Notes: a model not told the origin generated them from the letters alone. A stretch of 64,000 nt of DNA from Rhodocyclales bacterium (GCA_016235165.1 JACRLX010000050.1:79665-143664), one strand, 5' to 3'; shown: positions 9,810 to 20,272, counted from the first letter of the stretch. Translations and numbers: made by a program.

Positions 9810-10946
9810 TCAAGACACCAGGCGTCGCCAGGCATCGCTCAACGCCTCGGCAGCCCTTGCGATTTCCTCTGCCGTGGTCGGAAAACCAACCGACAGGCGC
9901 ACCGCACCACGGGTGCGCAGGGCGTCGCAGCCCATCGCGGCAAGGACGCCGCTGACGGCGTCGGCATCGGAATGGCAGGCCGAGCCGACCGATGCCGCAA
10001 CGCCCGTTGTGGTCGCAAGCAAGTCGCGTCCGGACACGCCGGGAAAAGAAACATGCAGCGTATTCGGCAGGCGGAGATGCGGGTGGCCGTTGAGTTCCAG
10101 GCCGGGCACGGCCGCCGACAACAGGGCATGCAGCTCGTCGCGCAACATCTCCAGATGCGACGCGGCTTGATGGAAACGCAGTTGTGCCAGCCACGCCGCC
10201 GCCCCGAGCCCGACGATCTGCGCCACGTTCTCCGTGCCGGGCCGCAAGCCGTGTTCCTGATCCGCGCCGAACACGATGGGCTTGAGCGGCGTGCCGCTGC
10301 GGACGAACAGTGCGCCCACGCCCTTGGGTGCGTAGAACTTGTGTCCGGCCAGCGTCAGCAAGTCGACGCCCAAGCGGTCTACGTCAATCTCGACCTTGCC
10401 CGCCGATTGCGCCGCGTCCGCATGCATCAGGCTGCCGTTAGCATGGGCCAGTTGCGCAATTTCGGCGACGGGTTGCAAGGTACCCACTTCGTTGTTGGCA
10501 TGCATCACTGAAACCAGGGCGGTGTCGGGCCGAAGCGCGGCGCGGACCGCCTCGGGATCGACGCGGCCGTAGGCATCGACCGGGACGATGCTCAGGTCCC
10601 AACCGTATTCGCGCAAATGCAACGCCGGCTGCATCACCGCCGGATGCTCAACGTCGCTCACCAGCAGATGGCGCTTGTGCGCCGGCGCGGCGCGCGCCAT
10701 GCCCAGCAGGGCCAGGTTGTTGGCCTCGGTGGCGCTGCCGGTGAATACGATTTCGCCATCGACGGCACCGATCAGCTCGGCCACGTTGGTGCGCGCTTCC
10801 GCAACCGCCTGGCGCGCGGCCAGACCATAGGCATGCGAAGACGACGGGTTGCCGAACTGCGCTTCGATCCAGGGCCGCATGGCGGAGACCACTTCCACGG
10901 CAATCGGCGTGGTCGCGTTGTAGTCGAGATAGATGGGCTGATTCAT
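9810..10946 (-). CDS. Cysteine desulfurase (NifS/IscS family)
   Basis: MNQPIYLDYNATTPIAVEV...SLMHADAAQSAGKVEIDVDRLGVDLLTLAGHKFYAPKGVG. Confidence 0.92.
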   Translation of the reverse strand: MNQPIYLDYNATTPIAVEVVSAMRPWIEAQFGNPSSSHAYGLAARQAVAEARTNVAELIGAVDGEIVFTGSATEANNLALLGMARAAPAHKRHLLVSDVEHPAVMQPALHLREYGWDLSIVPVDAYGRVDPEAVRAALRPDTALVSVMHANNEVGTLQPVAEIAQLAHANGSLMHADAAQSAGKVEIDVDRLGVDLLTLAGHKFYAPKGVGALFVRSGTPLKPIVFGADQEHGLRPGTENVAQIVGLGAAAWLAQLRFHQAASHLEMLRDELHALLSAAVPGLELNGHPHLRLPNTLHVSFPGVSGRDLLATTTGVAASVGSACHSDADAVSGVLAAMGCDALRTRGAVRLSVGFPTTAEEIARAAEALSDAWRRLVS

Positions 10947-10983
10947 TGCCGGATGCATGCCTTTTCGTCGAATTGCCTGAGCG

Positions 10984-12285
10984 CTATTTGCCTGTCTGAC
11001 CACCAGTCTGTTGCGGCTTGAGCCGCGCCAAACCCAGAATGTGCAGCACCCACTTCTCGAAGATTGGCTCGGTGCCGCCCCGGCGCATCTTGTACATGAA
11101 GTACTTCTCGAAGGCGATCTTCGCCCAGTGCGCCCACTTGCCCTGCTTGGACCAGGTCACGTTGCGCGGTGGCATCTGCGGCTGGGCGATGAACACCGCG
11201 CCGGTATCGCCGAAATCGGCGATGCAGAAGGCATTCCAGGTGGCTTTCGCCTGCGGCGCCCGTCCTTCCAGTTCGGCGTGGATGTTGGCGACCACGGCGC
11301 TGACCATGGATTCGATCATGTAGCCGGTCTTGGGCGGGCCGGTCGGCACCGGCGTCGGATCGACCGGCGGCAGGGCGATGCAGGCGCCGGCGGCATAGAT
11401 GTTGGGGTACTTCGGGCTGCGCTGGTGTTCGTCGACGATCACCAGGGCCTTGGGATTCACCAGACCGTCCACTGCCGCCACCGGCGCGACGCCACGGAAG
11501 CTGGGCACCAGCATGGCGTGGGCGAAGGGGAGTTCGTGGTCCTGGAGAGGCTGCCCAAAGCGGTCGACTTCCTCGGCGAACAGCTTGCCTGCTTCGATCT
11601 TCCTGATCCTGGCGTTGGTGATCCACTTGATGTGGCGGTGGCGGAATTCGTGTTCCATCATGCCTTTCGAATCGCCGACGCCGCCAATACCCAGGTGCCC
11701 GATGTAGGGCTCGGCAGTCACGAAGGTGATCGGCACGCGGTCGCGCACCCGATGCCGGCGCAATGCCGTATCGAGGATGGCGACGTACTCATAGGCGGGG
11801 CCGAAGCAACTCGCGCCCTGCACGCCGCCGACAATCACCGGGCCGGGATTGGCGATCAATTTCTGTACGTCGGCATGGGCTTTTTCCGCATCGTCGACGC
11901 TGCCGATCCATTGGGTATGGCCGTCCTGCGGACCCAGCCCCGGTACATCCTCGAAAGCACAGCGAACCCCGGTGGTGATCACCAGATAGTCATAATCGAC
12001 CTGACGATCGCCCTGAACATGAAGGCGGTTGGCTGCCGCGTCGATCCGTTCGACCCGTCCGGCAATGAAGCTGATGCCATGCTTTTCCAGACTGGGTCCA
12101 GCCGGGAAGGTGACTCCCTCGCGCTTGCGCCAGCCGACTGCCAGCCAGGGAATCGAGGGCACGAACTGGAAATATTCCTGTTCGTTGATCACCGTGACCG
12201 CATGTTTGCGATCGAGCAGCGCCCGCAGTTCGTAGGCGGCCGGCATGCCGCCGAGCCCGGCGCCAAGTATCACGACATGAGCCAT
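10984..12285 (-). CDS. Sulfide:quinone oxidoreductase-like FAD/NAD(P) oxidoreductase
   Basis: MAHVVILGAGLGGMPAAYELR...VPSIPWLAVGWRKREGVTFP; SQR-type sequence. Confidence 0.82.
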   Translation of the reverse strand: MAHVVILGAGLGGMPAAYELRALLDRKHAVTVINEQEYFQFVPSIPWLAVGWRKREGVTFPAGPSLEKHGISFIAGRVERIDAAANRLHVQGDRQVDYDYLVITTGVRCAFEDVPGLGPQDGHTQWIGSVDDAEKAHADVQKLIANPGPVIVGGVQGASCFGPAYEYVAILDTALRRHRVRDRVPITFVTAEPYIGHLGIGGVGDSKGMMEHEFRHRHIKWITNARIRKIEAGKLFAEEVDRFGQPLQDHELPFAHAMLVPSFRGVAPVAAVDGLVNPKALVIVDEHQRSPKYPNIYAAGACIALPPVDPTPVPTGPPKTGYMIESMVSAVVANIHAELEGRAPQAKATWNAFCIADFGDTGAVFIAQPQMPPRNVTWSKQGKWAHWAKIAFEKYFMYKMRRGGTEPIFEKWVLHILGLARLKPQQTGGQTGK

Positions 12286-12322
12286 GGATTTCTCCGTTCT
12301 CTGGGCGCTGATTGCATATCTG

Positions 12323-13486
12323 TCAAGCCAGCGCCTGATCCAGGTCGCGGATCAGGTCCTCGGCGTCTTCCAGGCCGATGGACAGACGCAGCAGCGCATC
12401 CGATATGCCGCGTCGCGCGCGCTCGTCGGCGGAAAGTCCGTGATGGGTGGTGGTGCATGGCTGGGTCACCAGGCTTTCGGCGCCACCCAGGCTGGGTGCC
12501 AGCGCGAACAGTTTCAGTCGGTCGGCAACCCGCGTCGCCGCCTCGCCGCCGCCCGCGACCTCGATGCTCAGGATGCCGCCGAAATCGCGCATCTGCTTTT
12601 TGGCGACTTCGTGGCCGGGAAAGTCCGGCAGCCCCGGATAGAACACGCGAAGCACGCGCGGATGCCGCGCCATCGCCTCGGCCACGGCCAGCGCCGTGCG
12701 GTTCTGGCGCTCGACGCGGACCACCAGCGTGCGCAGGCTGCGCGAGAGCAGGGCCGCGGTTTCCGGCGCGATCATCGAACCCAGGTTTTTGCGCCAGGCC
12801 CAAACCGGCATCAACAAGTCCTTGCGTCCGGCCAGCACGCCGGCGGTCAGGTCGGAATGGCCGCCCAGGTACTTGGTCGCGCTATGCACCACGAAATCCG
12901 CGCCGAGTTCCAGCGGCGATTGGTTCACCGGCGAGGCAAAAGTATTGTCGATGGCCAGCAGGGCCGCATGGCGATGGCACATCTCGGCGATGCGGCGGAT
13001 ATCGAGCACTTCCAGGGTCGGATTGGTCGGCGTTTCGAGAAACACCAGCCCGCAGCCGTCGGCAATGCGGCTTTCGGCCAGTTCAAGCTCGTTGCCGCGC
13101 AGCAGGTGAGTGCGCACGTCGAAGCTGCGGATCTGCTCGCCGAGCAGTTCCAGCGTTCCGCCGTAGGCGTCGCCGAGGCAGACGATGCCATCGCGGCCAT
13201 GGGCGAGAAACAGCGCCGCTTCCGCCGCCATGCCGGAGCAGAAAGCCCAGGCCATTTCCGCGCCTTCAAGATTGGCCAGCTTGGCTTCCAGCGCCTGTAT
13301 GGTCGGATTGAGGCCATAGCGGGTGTAGAGGCTGCCCGGCTTGCGGCCGTCGACCACGTCGAGCAGATCGGCGGTGGTCGGAAACTTGAAGGTCGTGGTG
13401 TTGTAGATCGGCGTGTGCGGCGAGCCGTGCGCGTCGGCGATTTCACCGGCATGGACGCAGCGGGTGGATAGTCCTTCGCTCATCAT
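12323..13486 (-). CDS. PLP-dependent Cys/Met metabolism enzyme (cystathionine gamma-synthase/lyase family)
   Basis: RCVHAGEIADAHGSPHTPIYNTTTFKF...VHSATKYLGGHSDLTAG. Confidence 0.9.
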   Translation of the reverse strand: MMSEGLSTRCVHAGEIADAHGSPHTPIYNTTTFKFPTTADLLDVVDGRKPGSLYTRYGLNPTIQALEAKLANLEGAEMAWAFCSGMAAEAALFLAHGRDGIVCLGDAYGGTLELLGEQIRSFDVRTHLLRGNELELAESRIADGCGLVFLETPTNPTLEVLDIRRIAEMCHRHAALLAIDNTFASPVNQSPLELGADFVVHSATKYLGGHSDLTAGVLAGRKDLLMPVWAWRKNLGSMIAPETAALLSRSLRTLVVRVERQNRTALAVAEAMARHPRVLRVFYPGLPDFPGHEVAKKQMRDFGGILSIEVAGGGEAATRVADRLKLFALAPSLGGAESLVTQPCTTTHHGLSADERARRGISDALLRLSIGLEDAEDLIRDLDQALA

Positions 13487-14034
13487 GTGCTCCCTTGGTT
13501 GATCAGTTGTTTGAGTTGGGCGACGATGGCCGGATTGTCGAACTCGCGACCGCCCACCACCCGCAGTGCCAGCCGGCCGCGCCGGTCGACGACATAGGTG
13601 GACGGCAGGCCGCGTACCGACCAGCGCTCCATGGCCTGCGAGTCGTGGTCGAACACGACCGGAAATTCCGGCGATCCGGCGAAGGAAAACACGGTTTCCG
13701 CGTTTTCGCCGACATTGACCGCGATGACTTCGAAATCGGCCGGACGGAACAGCTTGCGCACCCGGCCGAGGGAGGGGAATTCCTTGCGGCAGGGCGGGCA
13801 CCAGGTCGCCCAGAAATTCACCAGCACCACCTTGCCGCGCAGGCGGCCGAGATCGACGGGCTTGCCGTCCATGTCGGGCAGGACCAAAGTCGGCGCTGGC
13901 GGCACGGCGACGATGGGCGTCATGGCGGCGGGTTGTGCGCGCACGGCGGGTGCGACGACCAGCGCGGCCAGCGCGGCGACGAAGCGGCGGCGCTCAGTCG
14001 CCGGCGCAGGACAGTTGGTCGAGGATGATTTCAC
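13483..14034 (-). CDS. TlpA-like thioredoxin-fold protein
   Basis: VVLVNFWATWCPPCRKEFPSL; GTG start proposed after which a signal peptide is read; overlaps next gene. Confidence 0.8.
   Translation of the reverse strand: MKSSSTNCPAPATERRRFVAALAALVVAPAVRAQPAAMTPIVAVPPAPTLVLPDMDGKPVDLGRLRGKVVLVNFWATWCPPCRKEFPSLGRVRKLFRPADFEVIAVNVGENAETVFSFAGSPEFPVVFDHDSQAMERWSVRGLPSTYVVDRRGRLALRVVGGREFDNPAIVAQLKQLINQGST
13884..13912 (+). repeat. KVGAG-type dispersed repeat (CCAAAGTCGGCGCTGGCGGCACGGCGAC)
   Basis: Antisense to TlpA-like gene; encodes AVPPAPTL there. Confidence 0.7.
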
Positions 14035-14539
14035 GTTGCTCCTTGTCTTCGAAATACCGCAGCACCAAGCGGAAGCCGTCGGGCAGCGGATGCTCCAGCG
14101 TCGCCATGCCCATGATCCAGTCGCCGGATGCGAAGTCATTCTCGGCCTGGAACTGGGCCCAGCGAAAGGCGACACGCGCCGAGGGCGGCACGCCGGATCG
14201 CGCCCATTCCGCCTCCCACTCGGCCGGCAGGCGCAGGCGCGCTCGCCGTCCGTCGGCGGCGACGGCCTGCCAGTCGGCCAGCCGGGTCCGGAGGTTGCCC
14301 GCGCCGCGATTGACCAGGCGAAACGAAAAGCCGCAGGCCTCCGCGTACGGCCTGATCGATTCGGCGGAGAAGCCGCGGGCGATGTAGAAGGCTGTCCGCT
14401 GCGTCGGTGGCAGCGGGTTGGCGTTCAGGGTCAGGGCGCCCCGGGTGACGCCATGACGCCAGACGATGTCGTCTTCGGCAAGGCAGGCGAAGGCCGGCAT
14501 CAGCAGGGCGGCAAACAGCGCGAGGCATCGAATCTGCAT
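13994..14539 (-). CDS. Hypothetical exported protein
   Basis: Signal peptide MQIRCLALFAALLMPAFACLAED; tightly packed in operon. Confidence 0.6.
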   Translation of the reverse strand: MQIRCLALFAALLMPAFACLAEDDIVWRHGVTRGALTLNANPLPPTQRTAFYIARGFSAESIRPYAEACGFSFRLVNRGAGNLRTRLADWQAVAADGRRARLRLPAEWEAEWARSGVPPSARVAFRWAQFQAENDFASGDWIMGMATLEHPLPDGFRLVLRYFEDKEQREIILDQLSCAGD

Positions 14540-14587
14540 GATCGTGGAGTGTTCGCTTGCGGTGTCGGTACGGCGGCGTGCATGCGC

Positions 14588-15808
14588 TCAAAACTCGTAG
14601 CGCAACTGCAGGTACAGGTTGTCGTCGCGGGAGAGTTGTCCGAAAGCCCCGGCGGCCTTGCCGCCGTAAACGTTGGCGCCGACGGCAGCCCATACCCGGT
14701 CGTTGAAACTGTAGCGCAGTTCCGGGTTCAGGAAGCGGTCGCCGTTGCCTTCATTCCACGAACCATAGATCGACAGCCGCAGCGTCTGGTGCAGGAACAT
14801 CTGTGTCACGCGCGCCGTCAGCGTATGGCTCCAGCGCTGGTCGACCGGAAACCCGGCGGGCAGGGTGGCGCGATAGGCGGAATAATCTTGCATGTGTTCG
14901 GTGTAGTACTGGAAGCCGAGCGTGAGGTCCTCGACCGGCTGGAACTGGTAGCCCGCCAGGAGGCGCGTCTGCGAATTGGGAATGGCGAAATCGCTGCCCG
15001 CCCTGTCCTCGGGCGAATCGTAGGCGGCGGCCTCCAGGCTAAGCACGCCTTCGCCGACGCGACCGGACAGGCTGGCGCCGTAGACCGACAGCCGGGGGTA
15101 AAAGTAGCTGATCCGCGTCGGCGCCACCATGCTGTCGGCGCGCATCGATGGCGTGCGCTGGAAGCCCCGGTAGACATAGAGCGCCGCATCCCAGCCGGCG
15201 ACATCGCGATAGAGGCGCAAGCCCCAATCGCCCTGCCCCGGCATCGTGGTGGCACGGCTGGCCACCGCCGGCATCGGGTCGTAGAGATGGAAGCGGCGCG
15301 CGTCCGGAATCCGGCTTGCACGAAAATGGGGAGCCACCACCAGCTCGACATTGGCGAACTCGGGATAGGCGCCCAGCTTGACGGCATCGACGCCACGCTT
15401 CAGGTAATCCAGCGGGCGGCCGGCAAACAAGGCTTCGTGGTCCTTGGGAAACACGTCATTGACGAACACCAGGTCGCCCAGGCCCCAGGTGACGACCTGG
15501 CGGCCGACACGCAGATCCCATTGGCCGGAGCTGTAGTCGACATAGGCTTCGCGCAGTTCCGACTGGTCCTGACGCCCGAGATGGTCCCAGGCCAGATCAC
15601 CCTTGAGCCGCAGGTTCCAGGCGCCTTCCCCGGCGTCCAGCTTGAGCTGGGCGCGCTCTTCCAGCCACTTGTAATGGCGTCCGTCGGGATTGGCGCCGCG
15701 CGTGTTGAACGCCGTGTTCTGCTGCAGGAATCCGCTCAGAGCAAGGTCCGCCTGCGCCGCCAGAGGCGCCAGCAGCAGTACGGCCAGGAAGGCTGCCCGC
15801 GCGAACAT
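14588..15808 (-). CDS. DUF1302-like outer-membrane beta-barrel protein
   Basis: Signal peptide, alternating beta pattern, GRQVVTWGLGDLVFVNDVFPKD, terminal aromatic residue (YEF). Confidence 0.75.
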   Translation of the reverse strand: MFARAAFLAVLLLAPLAAQADLALSGFLQQNTAFNTRGANPDGRHYKWLEERAQLKLDAGEGAWNLRLKGDLAWDHLGRQDQSELREAYVDYSSGQWDLRVGRQVVTWGLGDLVFVNDVFPKDHEALFAGRPLDYLKRGVDAVKLGAYPEFANVELVVAPHFRASRIPDARRFHLYDPMPAVASRATTMPGQGDWGLRLYRDVAGWDAALYVYRGFQRTPSMRADSMVAPTRISYFYPRLSVYGASLSGRVGEGVLSLEAAAYDSPEDRAGSDFAIPNSQTRLLAGYQFQPVEDLTLGFQYYTEHMQDYSAYRATLPAGFPVDQRWSHTLTARVTQMFLHQTLRLSIYGSWNEGNGDRFLNPELRYSFNDRVWAAVGANVYGGKAAGAFGQLSRDDNLYLQLRYEF

Positions 15809-16605
15809 CAGTCAAGCCATTTGCGCGGCGGCTGGCGCAGGAAGCGCTCGGAGAACAGGCTGTCCTCGATGCCCACTTCGTAGTCGCTGTTGGCATAGAC
15901 GGCCTCCGTGCGGTGCCCGGTCTGCTGGTTCTTCATGGTGCGGCGTATCACGGTCGGGTGGGTTTTGACGACGGCCACCTCATCGGCAGTGAACAGTTTG
16001 TAGGCGGCGCCCTTGCGGTCGAACTGGTCCTCGCGCAGCGGCAGGAAACTGGCCTTGTCCACCCAGGTCAGCTTGTGGCCGAAATCCGCATCGCCGGCCT
16101 TGGGCGTGCTCTTGACCACGTAGCAGTCGCGGCCGCCGACCTTCTCCTCGCGCTCGATGGCATGGCTGTCGTCCTCGATGTCGCGGCCGGAGACATCCTC
16201 GTAGGTGAAGTCCGAGCCGACGAAGCTGGAGCGCTTGTCCTGGGCGGCGATGCGCTTGACCATGTTGACCGCCGGGATGAACATCCAGCGGTCATCGTCC
16301 TTCGCCGGGTACTTGTAGGTCATGAAGCTCATGTCCTTGACGTCGGCGGGCTTGAAAAACACCATGAAATATTTCTGCTCGCCGCCCGGCGCGCCGAAGT
16401 TCTTGCGCAGCATTACCAGTTCGCGCACCCGCTCGCCGCCGTCCTTGGCGATCAGCTTCATGGTGACGCGCGCCTTGAAGTCCTTGCCCGGATAGAGGAA
16501 GGCCGCCTGCGCCTTCTTCATCACCTCCTCGCCCGTCATCGCCAGCACGGACATCGGCAGCAGGGCGGTCAGGACCGCCATGGCCGGGAGCCATCGTTTC
16601 AGCAT
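15808..16605 (-). CDS. Outer-membrane lipoprotein-sorting (LolA-like) protein
   Basis: KKAQAAFLYPGKDFKARVTMKLIAKDGGERVRELVMLRK...; between barrel and MMPL genes. Confidence 0.75.
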   Translation of the reverse strand: MLKRWLPAMAVLTALLPMSVLAMTGEEVMKKAQAAFLYPGKDFKARVTMKLIAKDGGERVRELVMLRKNFGAPGGEQKYFMVFFKPADVKDMSFMTYKYPAKDDDRWMFIPAVNMVKRIAAQDKRSSFVGSDFTYEDVSGRDIEDDSHAIEREEKVGGRDCYVVKSTPKAGDADFGHKLTWVDKASFLPLREDQFDRKGAAYKLFTADEVAVVKTHPTVIRRTMKNQQTGHRTEAVYANSDYEVGIEDSLFSERFLRQPPRKWLD

Positions 16606-16606
16606 G

Positions 16607-18940
16607 TCATTTCTCCTCGATCAAAAAGCGCCGGCCGAGCATGACCAGCGCGGGCAGCAACCACAGGGTGAGCAGGGCCGAAATCAGCATCATCGAGACG
16701 ATGAAGGCGCCCACGGCCATATAGGGTGTCAGCGGCGCGGCCATCATCACGGAGAAGGCGGCGGCAAACAGCAGGGCGTTGCGCATGATGCCCTTGCCCG
16801 GCCGCGCCGCCGTCCAGGCCAGGCTTTCCGCCACGGTCTCCATGTTGGAAGCGAGCCGGCCATTCGCCGTCCCGTCAGCGCCGACTTCCGCGCGGCGCTG
16901 GCGGAAACGACTGACGAAGTGGATCGCGAAATCCACCGCCATGCCCAGCGACAGCGTGCTCATCACCGACAGCGGCATGTCGAAGTCCTTGCCGACGAAG
17001 CCGACCACGCCGTAGATCATCAGGATGGTCAGCAGCAGCGGGACGTAGGCGATCAGGGCCCACTTCAGCGAGCGGAAGTCGATGGCGAGAATCACCAGCA
17101 CCACCACCAGCGCCAGGCTGAAGCCGAGCACCAGATCGCCCAGCACTTCATCGTTCCACACCAGGTTGAACCAGGCGATGCCGGCTGGCTCGGCCTTCAC
17201 CGGCAGCGGATGGGCCTTCTGATAGCCGTCCTTCGCGGCGATCACCTGTCGCATGGCGTCGGCATCCCAGGTCTTCATTTGCACCCAGAGGTTGGCCTGG
17301 CGGAAGGCAGGATCGACGACGTTGTTGAGGTCGGCCGGCTTGGCCGACATGCTGAACAGGAACAGGTACTGGCCGATGCCGTCCTGCGTGTCGGGCACCA
17401 CGTCGAACTTCGGATCGTCGTCGTGCAGCACGCGGTTGATGCGCTTGACGTAGTCGGCCACGGAGAAGGTCTTGCCGACCACGGGAAGCTTTTCCAGTTC
17501 GCGCTGCAAACCTTCCAGCCAGCGCATGGTCTCCGGGCGCTTGATGAAATCGTCCGCCTTGCCATCGATAACCAGGTAGCCGAGCGAGGTGCCGCCCAGC
17601 GCTTGATTGATGGCGTCGTCGGCGACGCGGATTTCGCTGCCGGGCTTGAACCAGGCGACGAGGTTGTTGTTGACGTGGATCTTCGAGGTGCCCCAGACCG
17701 AGACCAGGATCGCCGCGACCGCGATCGCCACCACGAGTCCGGGATGCCGCGCGCCATGCGCGCCGATGCCGCCGAGCAGGCGGGCCACCGGGTCGGCGGC
17801 GACATCCTCGCCGCCGGCGGTCTTGCGCAGCTTGTCCTCATTGACGAAGGTCAGCACCGCCGGGATGAAGCTGAAGGAGAGCAAGCGCAGCACCACGGTG
17901 CCAAAGGCGATCAGGCCGCCGAACACCTGCACCGGGACGATGTTCATGAACAGCAGCACGGCGAAGCCGGCCGCCGTCGCCAGCGCCGTGAAGCGCACCG
18001 GTCGACTTACGGCGGCCATCGTCTGACGGATCGCCGCCAGCTTGTCGCCGCCTTCGCGGTAACGAAAATAGAACTCGTTGAAGATGTGGATGCTGTCGGT
18101 GGCGATGGCCATCAGGAACACCGGCGCCATCGAGCTCATGATATGCACCGGGAAGCCGGCGCCGATCAGGAGGCCGATGCTCCAGATGATGGCCACCATC
18201 GAGACACCCATCATCGCCGCGGAAAGCGCCAGGTTGCGGAACATCAATTGGATCGCCGCGAACATGATCATGCCGGCGATGGGCGAGAACAACGCCATCA
18301 GCTTGAACATCTCGGCGCCAAAGGTGTCGCGCGCCACCGGGTCGCCGGCGACGTAGTAGCGCTCCGGCCCCTTCTCTTTCGCTACGATGGCGCGGATCCT
18401 GTCGGCGATCTCGGCGCCGTTGGCACCCCGCTCCAGCGGTACATAGATCGCCGTGGTCTTGCCGTCCTTCGAGATCACGCGGTCGACGAACAGTGAATTG
18501 CCGAAGAGTGCCTTGCGCAGGGCTTCGACTTCGTCCTGGGTCTTCGGCGCCGCGGCCATCAGCGGCCCGACCTTGAGCGTGCCATCCTCGGCCGTGACGT
18601 TGGTGATCGTGGTGAAGCCGTTCACGTCGCGGCTGGCCACCCCCTCCAGGCCGAGCACTGCGTCGGTGATGCGGGCGATGCGTCCCAGGGTGTCGACGTT
18701 GAGTACCCCGGACGGGTTCTCGACGCCGACCACGATGGTGTCCTCATAGAGCGCAAAGGTCTTGTCCACCTTGTCGTTCCAGACCCGCACGTCGGAGGTC
18801 TCCGGCAGCATGTGCTTCGGATTGGTATCGGTGCGTATCTTTGGGAACTGGGTCAGGAACAGCAGCGTCAGCAGCGCCGCCGCCGCCAGCACCCATTTCG
18901 GCCGGGCAATCGAAAACTCGACCAGCGAAAACTTCATCAT
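16607..18940 (-). CDS. MMPL/RND-family transporter
   Basis: Two repeated TM halves; RPKWVLAAAALLTLLFLTQFPKIRTDTNPKHMLPE. Confidence 0.88.
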   Translation of the reverse strand: MMKFSLVEFSIARPKWVLAAAALLTLLFLTQFPKIRTDTNPKHMLPETSDVRVWNDKVDKTFALYEDTIVVGVENPSGVLNVDTLGRIARITDAVLGLEGVASRDVNGFTTITNVTAEDGTLKVGPLMAAAPKTQDEVEALRKALFGNSLFVDRVISKDGKTTAIYVPLERGANGAEIADRIRAIVAKEKGPERYYVAGDPVARDTFGAEMFKLMALFSPIAGMIMFAAIQLMFRNLALSAAMMGVSMVAIIWSIGLLIGAGFPVHIMSSMAPVFLMAIATDSIHIFNEFYFRYREGGDKLAAIRQTMAAVSRPVRFTALATAAGFAVLLFMNIVPVQVFGGLIAFGTVVLRLLSFSFIPAVLTFVNEDKLRKTAGGEDVAADPVARLLGGIGAHGARHPGLVVAIAVAAILVSVWGTSKIHVNNNLVAWFKPGSEIRVADDAINQALGGTSLGYLVIDGKADDFIKRPETMRWLEGLQRELEKLPVVGKTFSVADYVKRINRVLHDDDPKFDVVPDTQDGIGQYLFLFSMSAKPADLNNVVDPAFRQANLWVQMKTWDADAMRQVIAAKDGYQKAHPLPVKAEPAGIAWFNLVWNDEVLGDLVLGFSLALVVVLVILAIDFRSLKWALIAYVPLLLTILMIYGVVGFVGKDFDMPLSVMSTLSLGMAVDFAIHFVSRFRQRRAEVGADGTANGRLASNMETVAESLAWTAARPGKGIMRNALLFAAAFSVMMAAPLTPYMAVGAFIVSMMLISALLTLWLLPALVMLGRRFLIEEK
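16862..16889 (-). repeat. KVGAG-type dispersed repeat (GGAAGTCGGCGCTGACGGGACGGCGAAT)
   Basis: In frame in MMPL transporter: EVGADGTAN. Confidence 0.75.
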
Positions 18941-18989
18941 GTTCTCCTCGTCTTGCGCTATCGGGAGTAGGGGCCGCCCTGCCGCCTGC

Positions 18990-19340
18990 TCAGAAGACCA
19001 GCACCTTGTCGGCCCACTCGGTCCATTCGGTGAGCTGGTCCATGGTGCCGCGCACGGCGCCCTCGATCAGCCGTTCCGCCGCCATGCCGCGGGCATCCAT
19101 GCAGGTGCCGCAGACGGCGATCTCGCCGTGGCGCCGGATTACCCCGCCCAGCATGTCGCCGAGGTTGTAGTAGCCCTGCGGCACTTTCTGGCCGGCGGCG
19201 GCGCAGGCGGCGGCGTCGCCCATCAGGAAGACGCGGACTTCCTCCTGGGCGTTGAGCAGCGAACGGGCGAGGCGCACGGCGTTGTAGCTGCGCTCGGTGC
19301 CATAGGGCGGGTCGTTGAGGATGAACAGATGCTTGGCCAT
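18990..19340 (-). CDS. DsrE-family sulfur relay protein
   Basis: MAKHLFILNDPPYGTERSYNAVRLARSLL...VCGTCMDARGM. Confidence 0.85.
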   Translation of the reverse strand: MAKHLFILNDPPYGTERSYNAVRLARSLLNAQEEVRVFLMGDAAACAAAGQKVPQGYYNLGDMLGGVIRRHGEIAVCGTCMDARGMAAERLIEGAVRGTMDQLTEWTEWADKVLVF

Positions 19341-19372
19341 TTCACTTGCCTCCTGTCTATATCGGACAATAA

Positions 19373-19388
19373 TCTAACGATTGTTAGA
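19373..19388. promoter_or_regulatory. Palindromic operator between dsrE-like and ArsR-rhodanese genes
   Basis: TCTAAC-GATT-GTTAGA perfect inverted repeat in divergent intergenic region. Confidence 0.65.
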
Positions 19389-19500
19389 CAATGTAGTACC
19401 GAGGTCAGGCGCTTGTCAAGCGGAAGTTTTCGCCGCCACGGCCGGCGAACGGCAAGCGCTTCATTTGACAGATGATCCGGCCATCATTAGATTTAGCTTC

Positions 19501-20154
19501 ATGAACGATCAGCGACGCATCAAGGACATGCTCTATGAGCAGGTCGCCCGGATCGGCAAGGCCGCCTGCAGCCCGAAGCGGCTGGAGCTGATCGAGCTGC
19601 TGTGCCAGGGCGAGAAGACGGTGGATACCCTGGCGCGCGATGCCGGTATCAGCATGAAGCTTGCCAGCGCCCATCTGCGCGAGCTGCGCACGGCGCGTTT
19701 GGTGGAAACCGAGAAACAGGGCAAGCATGTGATCTACCGCATCGCCAATCGCGCCGTGGCGGATTTCTGGGTGGCGATCCGCTGCCTGGCCGAGGATCGC
19801 CTGGTCGAATTGCGCCTGGTCATCGAGCAGATGGCCAGCCATCCGAAAGAGCTGGCGCCACAGGACAGGGAGAGCCTGGTCAAGATGGCGCGCAAGGGCG
19901 AGGTCGTAGTGCTTGATGTCCGACCTTCCGAGGAGTTTCTCGCCGCCCACCTTCCCTTCGCCAGGTCGATTCCGCTGGAGGAACTGAAGTTGCGCCTGGC
20001 CGAACTGCCCAAAGGCAAGACCGTGGTCGCCTATTGTCGCGGCCCCTATTGCCTGATGGCGCGGGATGCCGTGGCGCTGCTGCGCAAGAAGGGCTATGAA
20101 GCCGTACGTCTGCCGGAAGGTGTGGCGGAATGGGGTATCGTCCAAGTCCGGTAA
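19501..20154 (+). CDS. ArsR-type HTH regulator fused to rhodanese domain
   Basis: N-terminal ArsR winged helix; C-terminal VVVLDVRPSEEFLAAHLPFARSIP...VAYCRGPYC. Confidence 0.9.
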   Translation: MNDQRRIKDMLYEQVARIGKAACSPKRLELIELLCQGEKTVDTLARDAGISMKLASAHLRELRTARLVETEKQGKHVIYRIANRAVADFWVAIRCLAEDRLVELRLVIEQMASHPKELAPQDRESLVKMARKGEVVVLDVRPSEEFLAAHLPFARSIPLEELKLRLAELPKGKTVVAYCRGPYCLMARDAVALLRKKGYEAVRLPEGVAEWGIVQVR

Positions 20155-20272
20155 GGCTTGGGCGTGACGTTTCGACGCGGGAAAACCGCTACCACTTCGC
20201 CGGATTGGGCAGCGCTTTCGGCAACCGGAGCTGTCGGCGGCTGAAGCTCCGGCCGCCGCCCGCGCCGGCCGC

